NCBI GenBank assembly: GCA_030770535.1
Contig: JASVEC010000017.1
Span: forward strand, 930,001-994,000
Source: Batkoa obscura
Lineage: Eukaryota > Entomophthoromycota > Entomophthoromycetes > Entomophthorales > Batkoaceae
Direction: 5' to 3'
Length of the DNA stretch: 64,000 bases
Part shown: piece after piece, positions 48,236-59,207 of the stretch
Numbering within the stretch: the first letter of the stretch is position 1
Layout of the letters: every line of letters begins with the position of its first letter
Notes under the pieces: model-generated
What the model saw: the letters and a program-made list of their open reading frames with translations, nothing else
What the model was told of the DNA's origin: nothing
The model's database searches: none
Position numbers and translations under genes: made by a program

Positions 48236-49401
48236 CTAAATTTGACATAAAGTGTTCATTCAAAATTTAAAATGGTTATTTTTATTCAGCTTATTGATTC
48301 AATCTATTTAACTTAAGCTCTTAGCTTTAAATAGTTGAGGATATACTATCTAAAATTGATCCTTTTAACTTGTTTTAATTTCCTTCTCACCTAATATTGA
48401 ATAAACGGTCGAATCCTTTTTGTATAATATAATTGAAGTTAAAGCCCTTGTCCATCTTCAATTCAACTGGGTTTAAGAAAAGAATTGATGTTAATATTTT
48501 AAAAATGGAAGCTAAAAGCTTAATCGATTACTGACTGAGCTAATGAAGCCAGTTAAGCTCAATAGATTAAACTTCCTTCCTTTTTAAAAACGAATGCATT
48601 GTTTATTTTTTAAACCTTTTTGAATGAAACGAAAATTTTTAAGTTGATCATAAGATGTAGGATAGCTGTTGCAACTTGCGATTTTTTAGCATTAATTTTT
48701 ATAAGTAAATTACATATGGGGATGTATTTTTGCGTTTGAGAATTTTGCTAACAATTTTTCCACTCAAATAGCGCTTAAAAGATGGAAAAAATAATGAAGC
48801 CAAAAAGGACACCCCCATATAGCGGATTTTTTTAGAGCTCATTTCTTATATTTAGTTGAATTTCGACATAATTTTTCTTTCATAAGCTAATAGTTAAATA
48901 GGTCACAAAAGAGTTGCATCAGCCGTAAGTTCCTCCTTTGTGGCTCCAAAAATGTTCTTGTTAAATTTCTATTAAATCTTTTGAAGTTACTGAAACTTTA
49001 TTTTAAAATAATCAAAGCAAACGATGTAAAAAAATGAAGAAGGATAAAAAGACTTATATTGTGTACATGTAACATAATTTTACTTTTAATTAGAAATAAA
49101 GATTAATTTTTTAATTGAAAACTGGGGTTTTAAAAATATTAGTTATGAGGAGAAAAGCTAAACTATATTTTATAAAAATTGTACTACTTTATGGAAAATA
49201 ATAAATATTTAAATAGGTATTAATATAAATATATTAGCTTTAAAATATTTAATAAATGCTATTAAGTAATAACAAAATCTTGATTATTATAAAAGCTAGC
49301 AAAATAGATTAAATCTCCGTCAAAATGATGTCATTCTTTAGCTTATAAATTGCTTTAGTTTTCAATTTAGTTATTTTTTTAAATTTCCAACCATTTTAAC
49401 A
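48236..49401. other. Intergenic with one MITE
   Basis: 1.2 kb upstream of VAM7. Holds the flank shared with the other transposase-like copy (48240-48520) and MITE copy 11. Otherwise AT-rich and empty. Confidence 0.5.
48717..48817 (-). mobile_element. MITE copy 11
   Basis: 101 bp copy (TGGGGATGTATTTTTGCG ... ACACCCCCA), flanked by TA (48715-48716, 48818-48819). Its ends are among the least changed. Confidence 0.9.
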
Positions 49402-50442
49402 ATGAGCCATGATAGTATTAAAAACGTTAGTGTTATTGGGGCGGAATTAATCAATTTACCTAGTCAACATATTGAATATATTATTGAAATTAAAACAAAT
49501 GTAAGAAGTTGGAAAGTTAAACGTCGATATTCTGAGTTCTATGAATTAGATTTAAAATTAAAAAAGATCAAATCACCATTACCAGAACAATTACCAGGAA
49601 AAAGTTCTTGGTTTACATGTATTAGTTTTGCAGACCCTGCTTTTGTAGAAGATCGTCAAATTGGTATTGAAGTTTATTTAAGAGGCATTCTATTATGTAG
49701 TAATCCAGCTTGGAGAGAATCTAATCTATTTAATGAGTTTTTATTAGTACCTATTTCAAAAAATAATAATAATTTAGATAATAACATATCTCCAGAAGGT
49801 TGGTTAAAAGAGTTAAAGAATACACAAAATATAGCTATTGAAATCAGAAGTATAATTACAAAAAGAGAACAATGTTTTAATGATAAAGATTTAAGTTTAG
49901 CTCATCAATTAACAGCTCAAGCTAGAAAATTATGTATGACTCTAACAGCTAATATTAATGAATTGGATAAAACTCTAACTCAAAGTAAAACTCAGTTAAC
50001 TCCTGGTGAAGAATTAAGAAGAAGAGATATTTTATCGAAATTAGAAGATGAAAAATCAATGTTAAATAAATTAATACAACGTACTTCAGTTAGAGAAAAC
50101 TCTGATCCAACTAGTGGTAGAAGTTCAGTACAAAGTGATAGGGGAGAATTATTTAATAAGCCAATATCTAAAAGAAAATTTGGTAAGAATATAATGGAAA
50201 CTAAAGAAACTAAAGCATTAGATAATGAAGGATTATTACAATTACAAAAAAATAAAATGGAAGAACAAAATTTATATTTAGATCAATTTTCAGATATTTT
50301 AAAAAGACAACATAAAATTGGTAGTGAAATTGGAAATGAATTAGAATATCATAATCAATTATTAAATCAAGTGGATCAAGATTTAAATAATACCGATCAA
50401 AAATTAAAGAAGACTTCTAGTAATGTTAGAAAAATTAATTAA
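49402..50442 (+). CDS. VAM7: PX-domain Qc-SNARE, Vam7-like
   Basis: Soluble SNARE for fusion at the vacuole, recruited through PI3P rather than a membrane anchor. Intronless, 346 residues. A PX domain occupies residues 1-120, with the basic PI3P-binding segment VKRRYSEFYEL and the PxxP-type loop KSPLPEQLPGK. A middle helical region holds WLKELKNTQNIAIEIRS, as in Vam7/syntaxin-8 type proteins. The C-terminal SNARE helix (about residues 280-346) runs MEEQNLYLDQFSDILKRQHK to GNELEYHNQLLNQVDQDLNN, with a Gln at the expected zero-layer area. It ends VRKIN with no transmembrane segment, which fits Vam7. Codon use is strongly AT-biased. Confidence 0.9.
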   Translation: MSHDSIKNVSVIGAELINLPSQHIEYIIEIKTNVRSWKVKRRYSEFYELDLKLKKIKSPLPEQLPGKSSWFTCISFADPAFVEDRQIGIEVYLRGILLCSNPAWRESNLFNEFLLVPISKNNNNLDNNISPEGWLKELKNTQNIAIEIRSIITKREQCFNDKDLSLAHQLTAQARKLCMTLTANINELDKTLTQSKTQLTPGEELRRRDILSKLEDEKSMLNKLIQRTSVRENSDPTSGRSSVQSDRGELFNKPISKRKFGKNIMETKETKALDNEGLLQLQKNKMEEQNLYLDQFSDILKRQHKIGSEIGNELEYHNQLLNQVDQDLNNTDQKLKKTSSNVRKIN

Positions 50443-50886
50443 ATGTTATATAATTTAATTTATTTACCTAATGTAATATTCAAATTAATCTTTTTTTATC
50501 TTTATTATTTAAATTAAATAAATTAAATAAATTAAATAATTTAGCTTTATATTACTATAGAATTATTAATCTTATAATTAATTTGAAATGAAAGTACTAA
50601 TTATTTACTAACAATTAATTTAGATATTTTTTATGTAGACACTTTATTAGAATAAAGTAGTAATGAATTATTAAAATGTAGATAAAATATAAACTATAAA
50701 AATAAATATGAATATTAGAATCATGATTGAATAATACTAATAACAAACAAACTCTTATTCTTTGATTTACTAATATTTTAAAAAAATTAAGTATAAATCA
50801 ATAATCCTACATCTAAATTTATACTAAAAATGTAAATGTTGGATTTTAACTTCAATATTTCTCATATCAAACCTAAATCAATTAAT
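50443..50886. other. Convergent spacer, no gene seen
   Basis: 444 bp between two 3' ends. Contains a short AAATTAAAT-type tandem repeat near 50508-50540. No gene. Confidence 0.5.
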
Positions 50887-53383
50887 TTAAGATAAAAGCC
50901 TATCTAATTCATCATTTAATTTCTGTAATTCTTGTATTGTTGAATGAGTTATTATAGCTTCATTATTATTATTATCTATAATATGATCTAAATAATATTA
51001 GATTTCAATAAAAAACAATATGATATTATAAAATTAAAATACTTACCCTTAACACTAGGTAAAGGATTTAAACCTAAACGTTGTCTTAAAATAGCTAAAT
51101 CCGAATTTAAATTTAACTATTTAGAAAAATTTAAATACATTTTTTCATATATAAAAATATAGTAACTTACCCAAGTTTGATTAAACAATGTAATATTCTT
51201 ATTGTCATTGTTGATATCTTCTTCATCTTGCTTTTTTTGTAAATATTGAAATTTTTTTAATTGATTAACGTAATCATGTGATTCTTCCATTTTCTAATAA
51301 AATTAAAATTAAAATTAAAATTAAACTAAATAATAAATTATTAAATTGATATTCATTTACCAATTGATTTATTTGAGATTGATGATGTAATTCTAATGTT
51401 TTATTAATTTCATTATTTATATTACAAGATTTTTGTCTTAAATTTAATAATTCTTGTCTTAATTCATTTTGTTCTTTTCGAATTATTGTTAATTCTTTTG
51501 TTAATGTAGAATATTCCATTTGTTGTTGTTCCATTTCAATTATTCCACTTTCAAATGCTCCTTTAAATAAATTGATATCTTTTATTAAACCAGAACTAAA
51601 ATTATTTTCCATACTAAAATAATAAATATTAATAAATAAAGAATGTTTAATGTAAATATATTATGTTAATTACCAATATTGATTAATAACTTGTAACAAT
51701 TCATGACTTACAATATTTGCTTGAGATTTTGATGAAGATGATTTATTTTTTAAAGGAATAGTTACATCTTTTAAACTATCTTTAATCCTTTTTGATAATA
51801 ATTCTTTTTGTTTTATTATGTCTCCTCTTTCTTTTAATTTAATTACTTCTGTCTTTGATGGTTTAATAACCTTTATAGGTTGCTTATTTATTATTGATAA
51901 TCTACCTTGACTACTATCTGTTTGTATATTATTATCATTATTATTGTCTTCATAAAATGAGTTATTTTCTTCTGATGATGATATGATTTTATTTTTCCAA
52001 TTATCATTATCTATTTTTTCTTTTGAAGATTTAATTTCAAATGATCGATCTTTATTATTTATTATTAAATTATTTTTATTAATAATATTATCTACTTTCT
52101 TTGTTATATGTAAACTGTCTTTAATTTCGTTATCTTTATTCTTCTCTTTGATATTTTTTTGATTTATTTGTTGTCTTTTATTTGAATTGGAACTTGAACT
52201 AAATTCATCTTTTTCTTCATCAATTCTTTTAGAATTTTGAAATTTTGGTGGATTTAATTTAACTGGATAATTCTTTTTATTATTAAATTGATTGTTGAAT
52301 TCCATTTGATCTTTAGATATTTCATTGTCTTCAGATCGATGTTTGGATATGCTTAATCTTATTTTTTCTTCTTCATCCGAATCAATTTCCCATGGAGATA
52401 TTGATTTTTCGGACATTTTATATAGTGCTTTATCCAATTCTTCTATTATATTATAACAAGTGAGTAAATATCATTAATGTGAATTCTATTTTACCTTTTG
52501 ATATATTACTTATATCCATTATTTCATTATTGTTAATTACTACATCTTCTTCAACTATATTACTCATTTCCTATTAATAATAATATAAATATTAAATAAT
52601 AATGTAGATCTTATTCTAATTTACTTTTTTATGCTCATTATTAACATTATCAAAAAATTCATCTAAATCCGCTGGTACGGTACTTGAACCATGCTTTAAT
52701 AAAACATCAATATCTCATTTTAATTAAGAACTAAATTTGATTTACTTCTGAATTCCTCAATTCCACACTACTCATACTTTTAATTATTTCATTTAATTCA
52801 TTATAACTATTTTCCTTATTGTTTTTTGAAGTATTGGAAATTATATATTTTAGAGTATCATGATTCATATAAGAAATAGAAGATACTGATATATCATTAT
52901 TATGTTCTAAATTTCTTTTTAAAATTCCACTGGCATTTAATGAATTATCCGTTAAGCTAATAGAATTATCTAAATAATAAAATTTAAACCAATTTTATCT
53001 AAAATTCAATTGCAATCACCTTTTCTTGTACTTAAATTTAAACTGTCTCTTTTATCTTCTGTAAATGATACTTCTTTCGTTCTTCTTCTTGCATTTAAAA
53101 TAGCTGTAATAGTCGGACTTAAATTCACTTTTCTGTCTTCTATACTCTCATTTTTCTCCATCCCCTCATCTACTTTTTCCAAAACAGTATCCTGTTGTGA
53201 TAATTGAGGTAATATAAATTTAGCATCCGTATTTGTGGATTCTTGACCATCAACAGCTAAAATTTTATTTGTTGTGGAATTATCTAATACTTCATTTTGA
53301 ATTTCGGCTGCTTCAAAAGGATTAATAGCAGCTGCACCACGTAATCGCTTTTTTCTTTTGTTTTGATAACGATCTAAGTCCAT
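50887..53383 (-). CDS. Asn/Ser-rich coiled-coil protein with a possible PP1-docking motif, family not recognised
   Basis: Multi-exon gene from ATG 53383 to a stop at 50887-50889. The first exon (MDLDRYQNKRKKRLRGAAA) is basic and holds LNARRRTKEVSFTED, whose KEVSF fits the [RK]xVxF docking pattern for PP1. The next exon holds ASGILKRN, somewhat like the SILK motif. A long Ser/Asn/Lys-rich region follows (52437-51670), then a strong coiled coil (51612-51340, e.g. IIRKEQNELRQELLNLRQKS) and a short end (NSDLAILRQRLGLNPLPS and ELQKLNDELDRLLS). The motif pair and C-terminal coil recall kinetochore scaffolds of the KNL1/Spc7 kind, but no RWD domain is visible and motif order differs. It may be two genes split near 51640; an acceptable intron joins them. 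Confidence 0.62.
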
Positions 53384-55315
53384 TTCTTAATTGTTATTAA
53401 ATTACTGTTGATAGTTATGGTTACCTAATACCATTTTATTTTTAAAAAGTTAGAAATTGAATAAAAAGTGAATTTTTTTTATTGAATTTGTTCAAAAATA
53501 AATTGATTAAAAAGTGAACATTGGAAATTGATCAAATTAAACATTGGAAATTGATCATTTTTTTAAGATCAATTAGAGGAAAACTTGAAGAAAATTGAAA
53601 TTACTCAATTTTATTAATAGCAATAGTTATAAAACAAAAGTTAAATAAACGTTAATAAATCCAATGACATCGTTTAGCCCATTTTCTTAAGCTTTAAAAC
53701 CCACCATTTGGCTCACAATGATCGCTTCATCCTATTTTTCTTAATTTTCTCTCTTTAAATAAAGAAACCTTTAAAGACTTTAAAATAAAGTATTTACAAC
53801 ATTTCTTCAAGCCTTAAAGAGATGCAAATATAATAGATAAAATCTATTACTTTACAAAAATATATTATTATTGCATTATCTCTAAAGCACTCTCTATTTA
53901 TTTTCTTTATATTGACAACTAATGTATTTAGAATATTTGTTTTTTCAGAAAAAAACTTAACGGATTAATAGCTCTAATGTTAGCAAAACAATTATTATAT
54001 TCTCTTAAAAACAAATAAAATAAATATTGATTAACATAAGAATAACTTTATACTCTTTTAAGATTTTTTTTAAAAAAAACTATTTTAATAACATCAACTT
54101 TCAAATGATTTATTATTACAAGAAATGTAAATTAAGCTTAAAAAATGTGGGGTAATTTATGGTGACTTATGAAATTGGGAGCTATGAAAAGATCTTATTA
54201 AAAATTGCTAAAATTTTAAAGGTTTCTTTACCAGCATCTGTTTTCGATAAATTTTGTTCAATAAGTTTCTATTCAATTTTAAATAAAGTTTTATATAGTT
54301 GAATTATTGAAATTTCAAAATTAAAAGAAATGGTCAAACTATCAGTTAATAATTTAGTATAATGTAAGTTGCCCAAAGCTCAGTTATTAAGTTTTTTTAT
54401 AATTTTTATACTAATTTAAAAGTAAACAATATTCAAAAAAGTAATATTTTAATATACATAAAAATAAAAGGGTAATATTATCAGTTTCTAGATTTTAATA
54501 TATTTACATTAAGACTATAGTTAGCTTAATACATGCTTAAAAAGTAGTTTAAAACTTAACATATTTACACCTGTCCAACTATATATGAAACAAATTAAAT
54601 TTAAATAAAAACTTTATAAAATAATTAGGCTTTTTTGTTTTAAAATAGACTTTAAAATAAGATTTAAAAATCCAAAAATAATCAATTAAATATTATATTC
54701 ATTTGAAAATTTTGAGTTAAAAAGTACTTTAAAAATAATAATTTCAATATACTCTTTTATTTTAATAATATTTTAATACCTTTTTATTTACCTCATATTC
54801 TAAAGATAGTGTCAACAATAAAACCGGGTAACTGAAGGGGATTATCTTTTATTTTATTAAAAAAATTAAGTGGTGGATGTGTGTAATTGAATTTATCAAA
54901 GCAAATATAACTATTTCAATTCTATTGCAACTTAATTTGCAATAGTTTTTAGAGCTAGTCATTCGTCTCTCAATTTATATCGTTAATTTACTCGTTTTCC
55001 TAATTTTAGCGAAATGCTATTCTTAAATGAGCAACTATCTAAATTTAAATGGAGATGTAGCAGCCTTAAAACCAATTGCATAAAAAAATTAGCAGAACAA
55101 ATGACTAATTTAGCTTTTATGCTTAATAAATCTCGTTCACTAGGAGAATGACTAAAAATGGATTGCTCCAATGAGGAAGAAGTTGAGATACTGGGATCAG
55201 AATAAAATTAGTTGCAAAAATAAAAGGTTCTAAATTTTAATTTTAATTTGATTTTTTAAATTTTTTTTAAAAAGGAAGAGAGAACATTAATACTACTAAT
55301 ATTAATTCTACAATA
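53384..55315. other. 1.9 kb intergenic, no convincing gene
   Basis: Very AT-rich region between divergently transcribed genes. A 62-codon frame at 54983-55171 (minus) has no family look. 53500-53580 has a near-direct repeat (ATTGGAAATTGATCAAATTA and ATTGGAAATTGATCATTTTT). No transposon copy seen. Confidence 0.45.
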
Positions 55316-56497
55316 ATGAGTGATAAAATTAAACAATTCAAAGATATAGAACTTGAAGTTAAAAGCAAAAGCGTTAATGAGTTATGTTTATTTAATAATA
55401 ATGACAAAGGTAATAAAGAAAATGATAGTAATAAATTGAACTTGAAAAAGACAAAAAGTAAGGATGATTTACAGGTAAATATTGAAGTATTGAATTAATA
55501 ATAATCAAACAAAACTAATTTAATATTATTATAGGTGGAATTTAACTTTAAAAAAACGGAACCAATAGTACATAAAAAAGAAGTCAAATTAGAAACAAGA
55601 TTAACAACAAGTAGTTCAATAACTTGTGTCAATACTATACCAATAACAAATTATGCCAAAAATGAACTTCCATTGCCACCCGAAATCTTAGAAAATATAT
55701 TTATTTATTTAATATCAACACCGTATCATTTAGCCAAAAGTAGTTTAGTATGTAAATATTGGTATTCTTTAGCCACGCCTTTACTTTATAAAAAACCAAA
55801 ATTTAAAGATTTAAATTCACTCCATTTACTTTCTACCTCCTTAAAGTCTACAAGTAATTTTAAATTAGTGAGTATATTAGATCTTACTCAATTGGATGAA
55901 ATGCATCGAAATAATCCCATATTAAGCCAACATTTAGCGAATTTAATCCCTTTATTAGGTAGTGAATTAAAACATTTAGATTTAGGATTTTGTAAAGGAT
56001 TAAAAAATTATGATTTACAACGAGTATTACCTTACTTGTTAAAACTTCAATATCTCAATTTAGCAGGTGGTAATCGTAGTGATATTGTATTAACTAAATT
56101 AGTTAAACATTGTAAATTATTAAAAAAATTATCCTTGTCTTGGAATTCTCAATTAACTGATTTTGGTTTTATTGAATTAGCTAAAAATTGTCAGCAATTA
56201 ATTTATTTAGATTTAACTAATTGTGCTCAAATTTCCGATTATTCGGTTGTGGCTATTGCTAATCATTGTAATCAGCTGGAAGTATTGTCTTTATCATATT
56301 GCCAATGTATTACGGATACTTCTTTATTCTATATATTAGCTAATTGTAACAAGTTAAAAGTATTAAATGTATTGGGCTGTTCAGGTGTATCAAGTAAGTT
56401 TGCGATCAAAGTTAAGTTATTATATCCTGAATTACATTTAAATTTACCTGGACTATTGCCTTTTTATTTTAAATCCATTCAACAATTTACAATTTGA
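55316..56497 (+). CDS. F-box / leucine-rich repeat protein (AMN1/FBXL-like)
   Basis: Likely substrate receptor of an SCF ubiquitin ligase. Two exons (55316-55474, 55535-56497) give 373 residues; the 60 nt intron ends in ATAG. A charged leader (about 1-90) precedes an F-box: LPPEILENIFIYLISTPYHL with KSSLVCKYWYSLATPLLY (about 100-145). From about 185 there are cysteine-containing LRRs of the Grr1/AMN1 type, e.g. LKHLDLGFCKGLKNYDL, LQYLNLAGGNRSDIVL, LKKLSLSWNSQLTDFGF, LIYLDLTNCAQISDYSV and LEVLSLSYCQCITDTSL. It is shorter than yeast Grr1 and has fewer repeats. It converges on the VPS9 gene with MITE copy 12 between. Confidence 0.88.
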
Positions 56498-56880
56498 GTT
56501 GTTCTATAGGACAAGACATTACGGTGGGTTACTGAGTTCTTTTTTTCATTTCTATACTTTTCTATTCTATTTTCAAATTTCTCTCTTTTTAGTAATAAAT
56601 TATTTTAATTTTAAATTGATTATAGAATTATAATACATGTGGGTGTTTTTTTTAGCTTCATCACTTTCTCCATCTTTTAAGTGCTACTTGAGTGGAAAAA
56701 TTGTTAATAAAATTCTTAAACACAAAATAACACACTCACATATATGAGAAATTTGGATTTATTAATATGATAATTTAAACTTTATTTATTTATTAAAGTT
56801 AATAATTTATGGTAATTATTATAAAGTTCTAAAGATTAATAGTAGTCCAATTAATAAATTGTTATTTCAAATATTAAATT
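56498..56880. other. Convergent spacer with one MITE
   Basis: 383 bp. MITE copy 12 sits at its centre, 140 bp from each of the two stop codons. No gene. Confidence 0.6.
56638..56740 (+). mobile_element. MITE copy 12
   Basis: 103 bp copy (TGTGGGTGTTTTTTTTAGCT ... ACACACTCACA). TA follows on the right (56741-56742); the left flank reads CA, probably a decayed TA. Confidence 0.85.
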
Positions 56881-59012
56881 TTAATTACCTTCCAATTCTA
56901 AAATGGACAGCTCTTTAAATGATTTATTATATGATTGAAATTGGACTATTTCACTTGATAAACTAACAAACTTTATAAAAAATTTCTTTTAATTAAAACT
57001 AAATTAGAACTTACTCACTGTTTATATTATTTGTATTATTTATATTATTATTATCTTCAATCGTTGGTTTGTTTAATTCCTTTGAAATTGTTAAATTCGT
57101 ATTATTGTTATTATTATTATTTGTTGTCTCTGTTGTTATTGTTATTGTTGTTGGATACCAAAATTTACTGAAAGTTCTAATATAAAAAAACAATTAATAA
57201 CAACATCTATAATATTAATTTTAAAACAGTATTTACTTATCAACTACATTAACAAGTGCTTTAACTCCTTCCCCTGTTAGTTCCATTGGTATACCTGATA
57301 ATGTTTTTAAAGAAGATAACATTGAATTATCCATAGTTTTGTTATCACTAAATTTATTAAATTATAATAAATTAATAATAAATTAATGAAATTTACTTCT
57401 CAATAGTATTATTCTCTTTCGCTAAAGATTCAATATACGTAATTGAAGCTAATATATTAGTTAAACAATAAGTAGCTATTCCATCTAAATTAGGATGAAA
57501 TCTAAATAATGAAAATATAAATCAATAAAATATACATTACTGTTGTTAAAGTAATATTCTTACCTTTGTATAAATCTAATATTTGATATCAAATGTATTT
57601 CTTCTTTTAAATATGTTAATGAGTAAATAATTTTTGGTAAAATCATATCCATAGATGAGTTATTTGATAATTTATTATTAAAATTAATTAATAATTTTAA
57701 CTTTGAGCTGGTTGTTCTTAATAGTGTTATTGTGGTTAATTCAGTTATTAAATCTTTAAGAAGATTATCTTCTATTTCTGTGTTACAATTTGTTTTCAAT
57801 TTTGTTAAAATTATCTTATCTTTTTTTATAACAGCCAATTGTTGTTGGAATTGTGAATCTAATAAAATATCACCACTGTCATCTGGTTGAAATAATCTTA
57901 TTAAATATCAAAATTAATTTAATACAAAATAGAAATGAATATATATTAATATTACTTATTATAATAATTATTACATAAATAAACTTCCAATTCATGAAAT
58001 AGATTTTTGGAAGATAACGGATTATTGTTAAATAAACTATATAACTGATCATAATAATTATGTAATTGATGTATTAATTCGGTTAATTTAATATTTTCTT
58101 TTTTAAATAATTCATTTAATCTAATGATATAATAAGTATAAAATATAAAATATAAAATATAAAATATAGGTAAAATAGTAGTAATAATAATATATTATCA
58201 CTATAAATATAAACTTACTTTTCCCCATAATCTAAAGTTAATTGATATTGTTCATTAGCTAATTTTAATGGATTGTAAAATATAAACACATCATTAATAG
58301 TATTCAATATAGGTGGCCATGGTTCAATAATAGTTAATAAATTATTAACTATTATTATATTACATGTTATATTATCAAATAATACTTGTTCAAATTTATC
58401 TATAATTTCTATGCCTTTAAAACTAATTAAATGAGTTGAGTAATGTTAGTATTATCTCTAAAGACAAAAGATAGAAAAGCTTTGACTTACTCTAATTTAT
58501 CATTCATAAAGTAAGGTACAATTTCTTTGCTAGATAATTTATCGCTTTTTATTGTAAATAGTTTGGTACTATTTATTAAATAAATACTAAATAAACTAAA
58601 ATAAATATAATAAATAATAACTTACTCATTAATAAACATAGTTAAAAAAGAAAGTGAAGTAAATGGAGTTAACTTAATAAAATCGGTAGTTAATAAAATA
58701 TAATCTTCGATGGTATTTCTTTGTAATAAAGTATCATAATCACATATTGGTAGAATCAAAGAAGCCTAAATAAATTTTAATTGTATTTTATAAAATATTT
58801 ATAATAACATTTTAACTTACTTTTTTTAACTTTAATAAATGTAAAATATCTTTACTAAAAACTTCACTTTCTTTTTTTATCCATTCAATGATTTTATTAC
58901 CAAAACTAGTTGAGTTTAAATGTTTAATTGCTATCATTGATTCCTTTATTTCATCTTCTTTTTGTTCTAATGGATGAATAACCGATTTTCTTTGAGATGG
59001 AGTTTTTTTCAT
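56881..59012 (-). CDS. VPS9-domain protein, candidate Rab5-type GEF
   Basis: VPS9 domains load GTP on Rab5-family GTPases in endocytosis. The gene starts at ATG 59012 (MKKTPSQRKSVIHPLEQKED) and ends with a stop at 56881-56883, over about a dozen exons split by 40-60 nt introns. A helical N-terminal half (e.g. NTIEDYILLTTDFIKLTPFT) precedes the VPS9 core: SMDMILPKIIYSLTYLKEEI, then LISNIRFIQRFHPNLDG (57560-57640 and next exon) and IATYCLTNILASITYIESL (near 57400-57500). These match the DxxLPxLIYxL...SNxxYIxRF...YxxTNxxxAxxFIExL pattern. SGIPMELTGEGVKALVNV follows. An Asn-rich tract lies near 57060-57120. Intron tract (TATAA)n near 58137-58167. It shares a 195 bp promoter region with NPR2. Confidence 0.78.
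58134..58170. repeat. Short tandem repeat in a VPS9-gene intron
   Basis: At least four units of AAATATAA-type sequence (ATAAAATATAAAATATAAAA), inside an intron. Simple sequence with no other feature. Confidence 0.8.
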
Positions 59013-59207
59013 TATTAAATAAATTCAAGTTGAAAATTGTTTTTAATTATTTTTTTATTTTAAACCTCATAACTTAATGTTGAATTTTATTCTATAAAAA
59101 AGCCACCAAAAAAATTCATTTCAACGCATCAGATTATTTCAATAAAAAGTAAAACAAAATTCAACGAACTTCAACTAAAAATTGGATAAAAATCGAATTA
59201 AAAAAAG
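59013..59207. promoter_or_regulatory. Short divergent promoter region (VPS9 / NPR2)
   Basis: Only 195 bp separate the two start codons, so the promoters must share or abut. I recognise no specific factor site; AT-rich with two ATTCAA(G/C)TT-like words. Confidence 0.5.

Noticed and set aside
43396-48817. The transposase-derived gene as the mobiliser of the MITE family
   Set aside because: No MITE-like TIRs border either copy, and the first catalytic position is His. MITE copy 11 nearby is explained by general MITE density.
54983-55171. 62-codon minus-strand frame upstream of the F-box gene
   Set aside because: No recognisable domain, no clear splice partners, and composition like the surrounding spacer.
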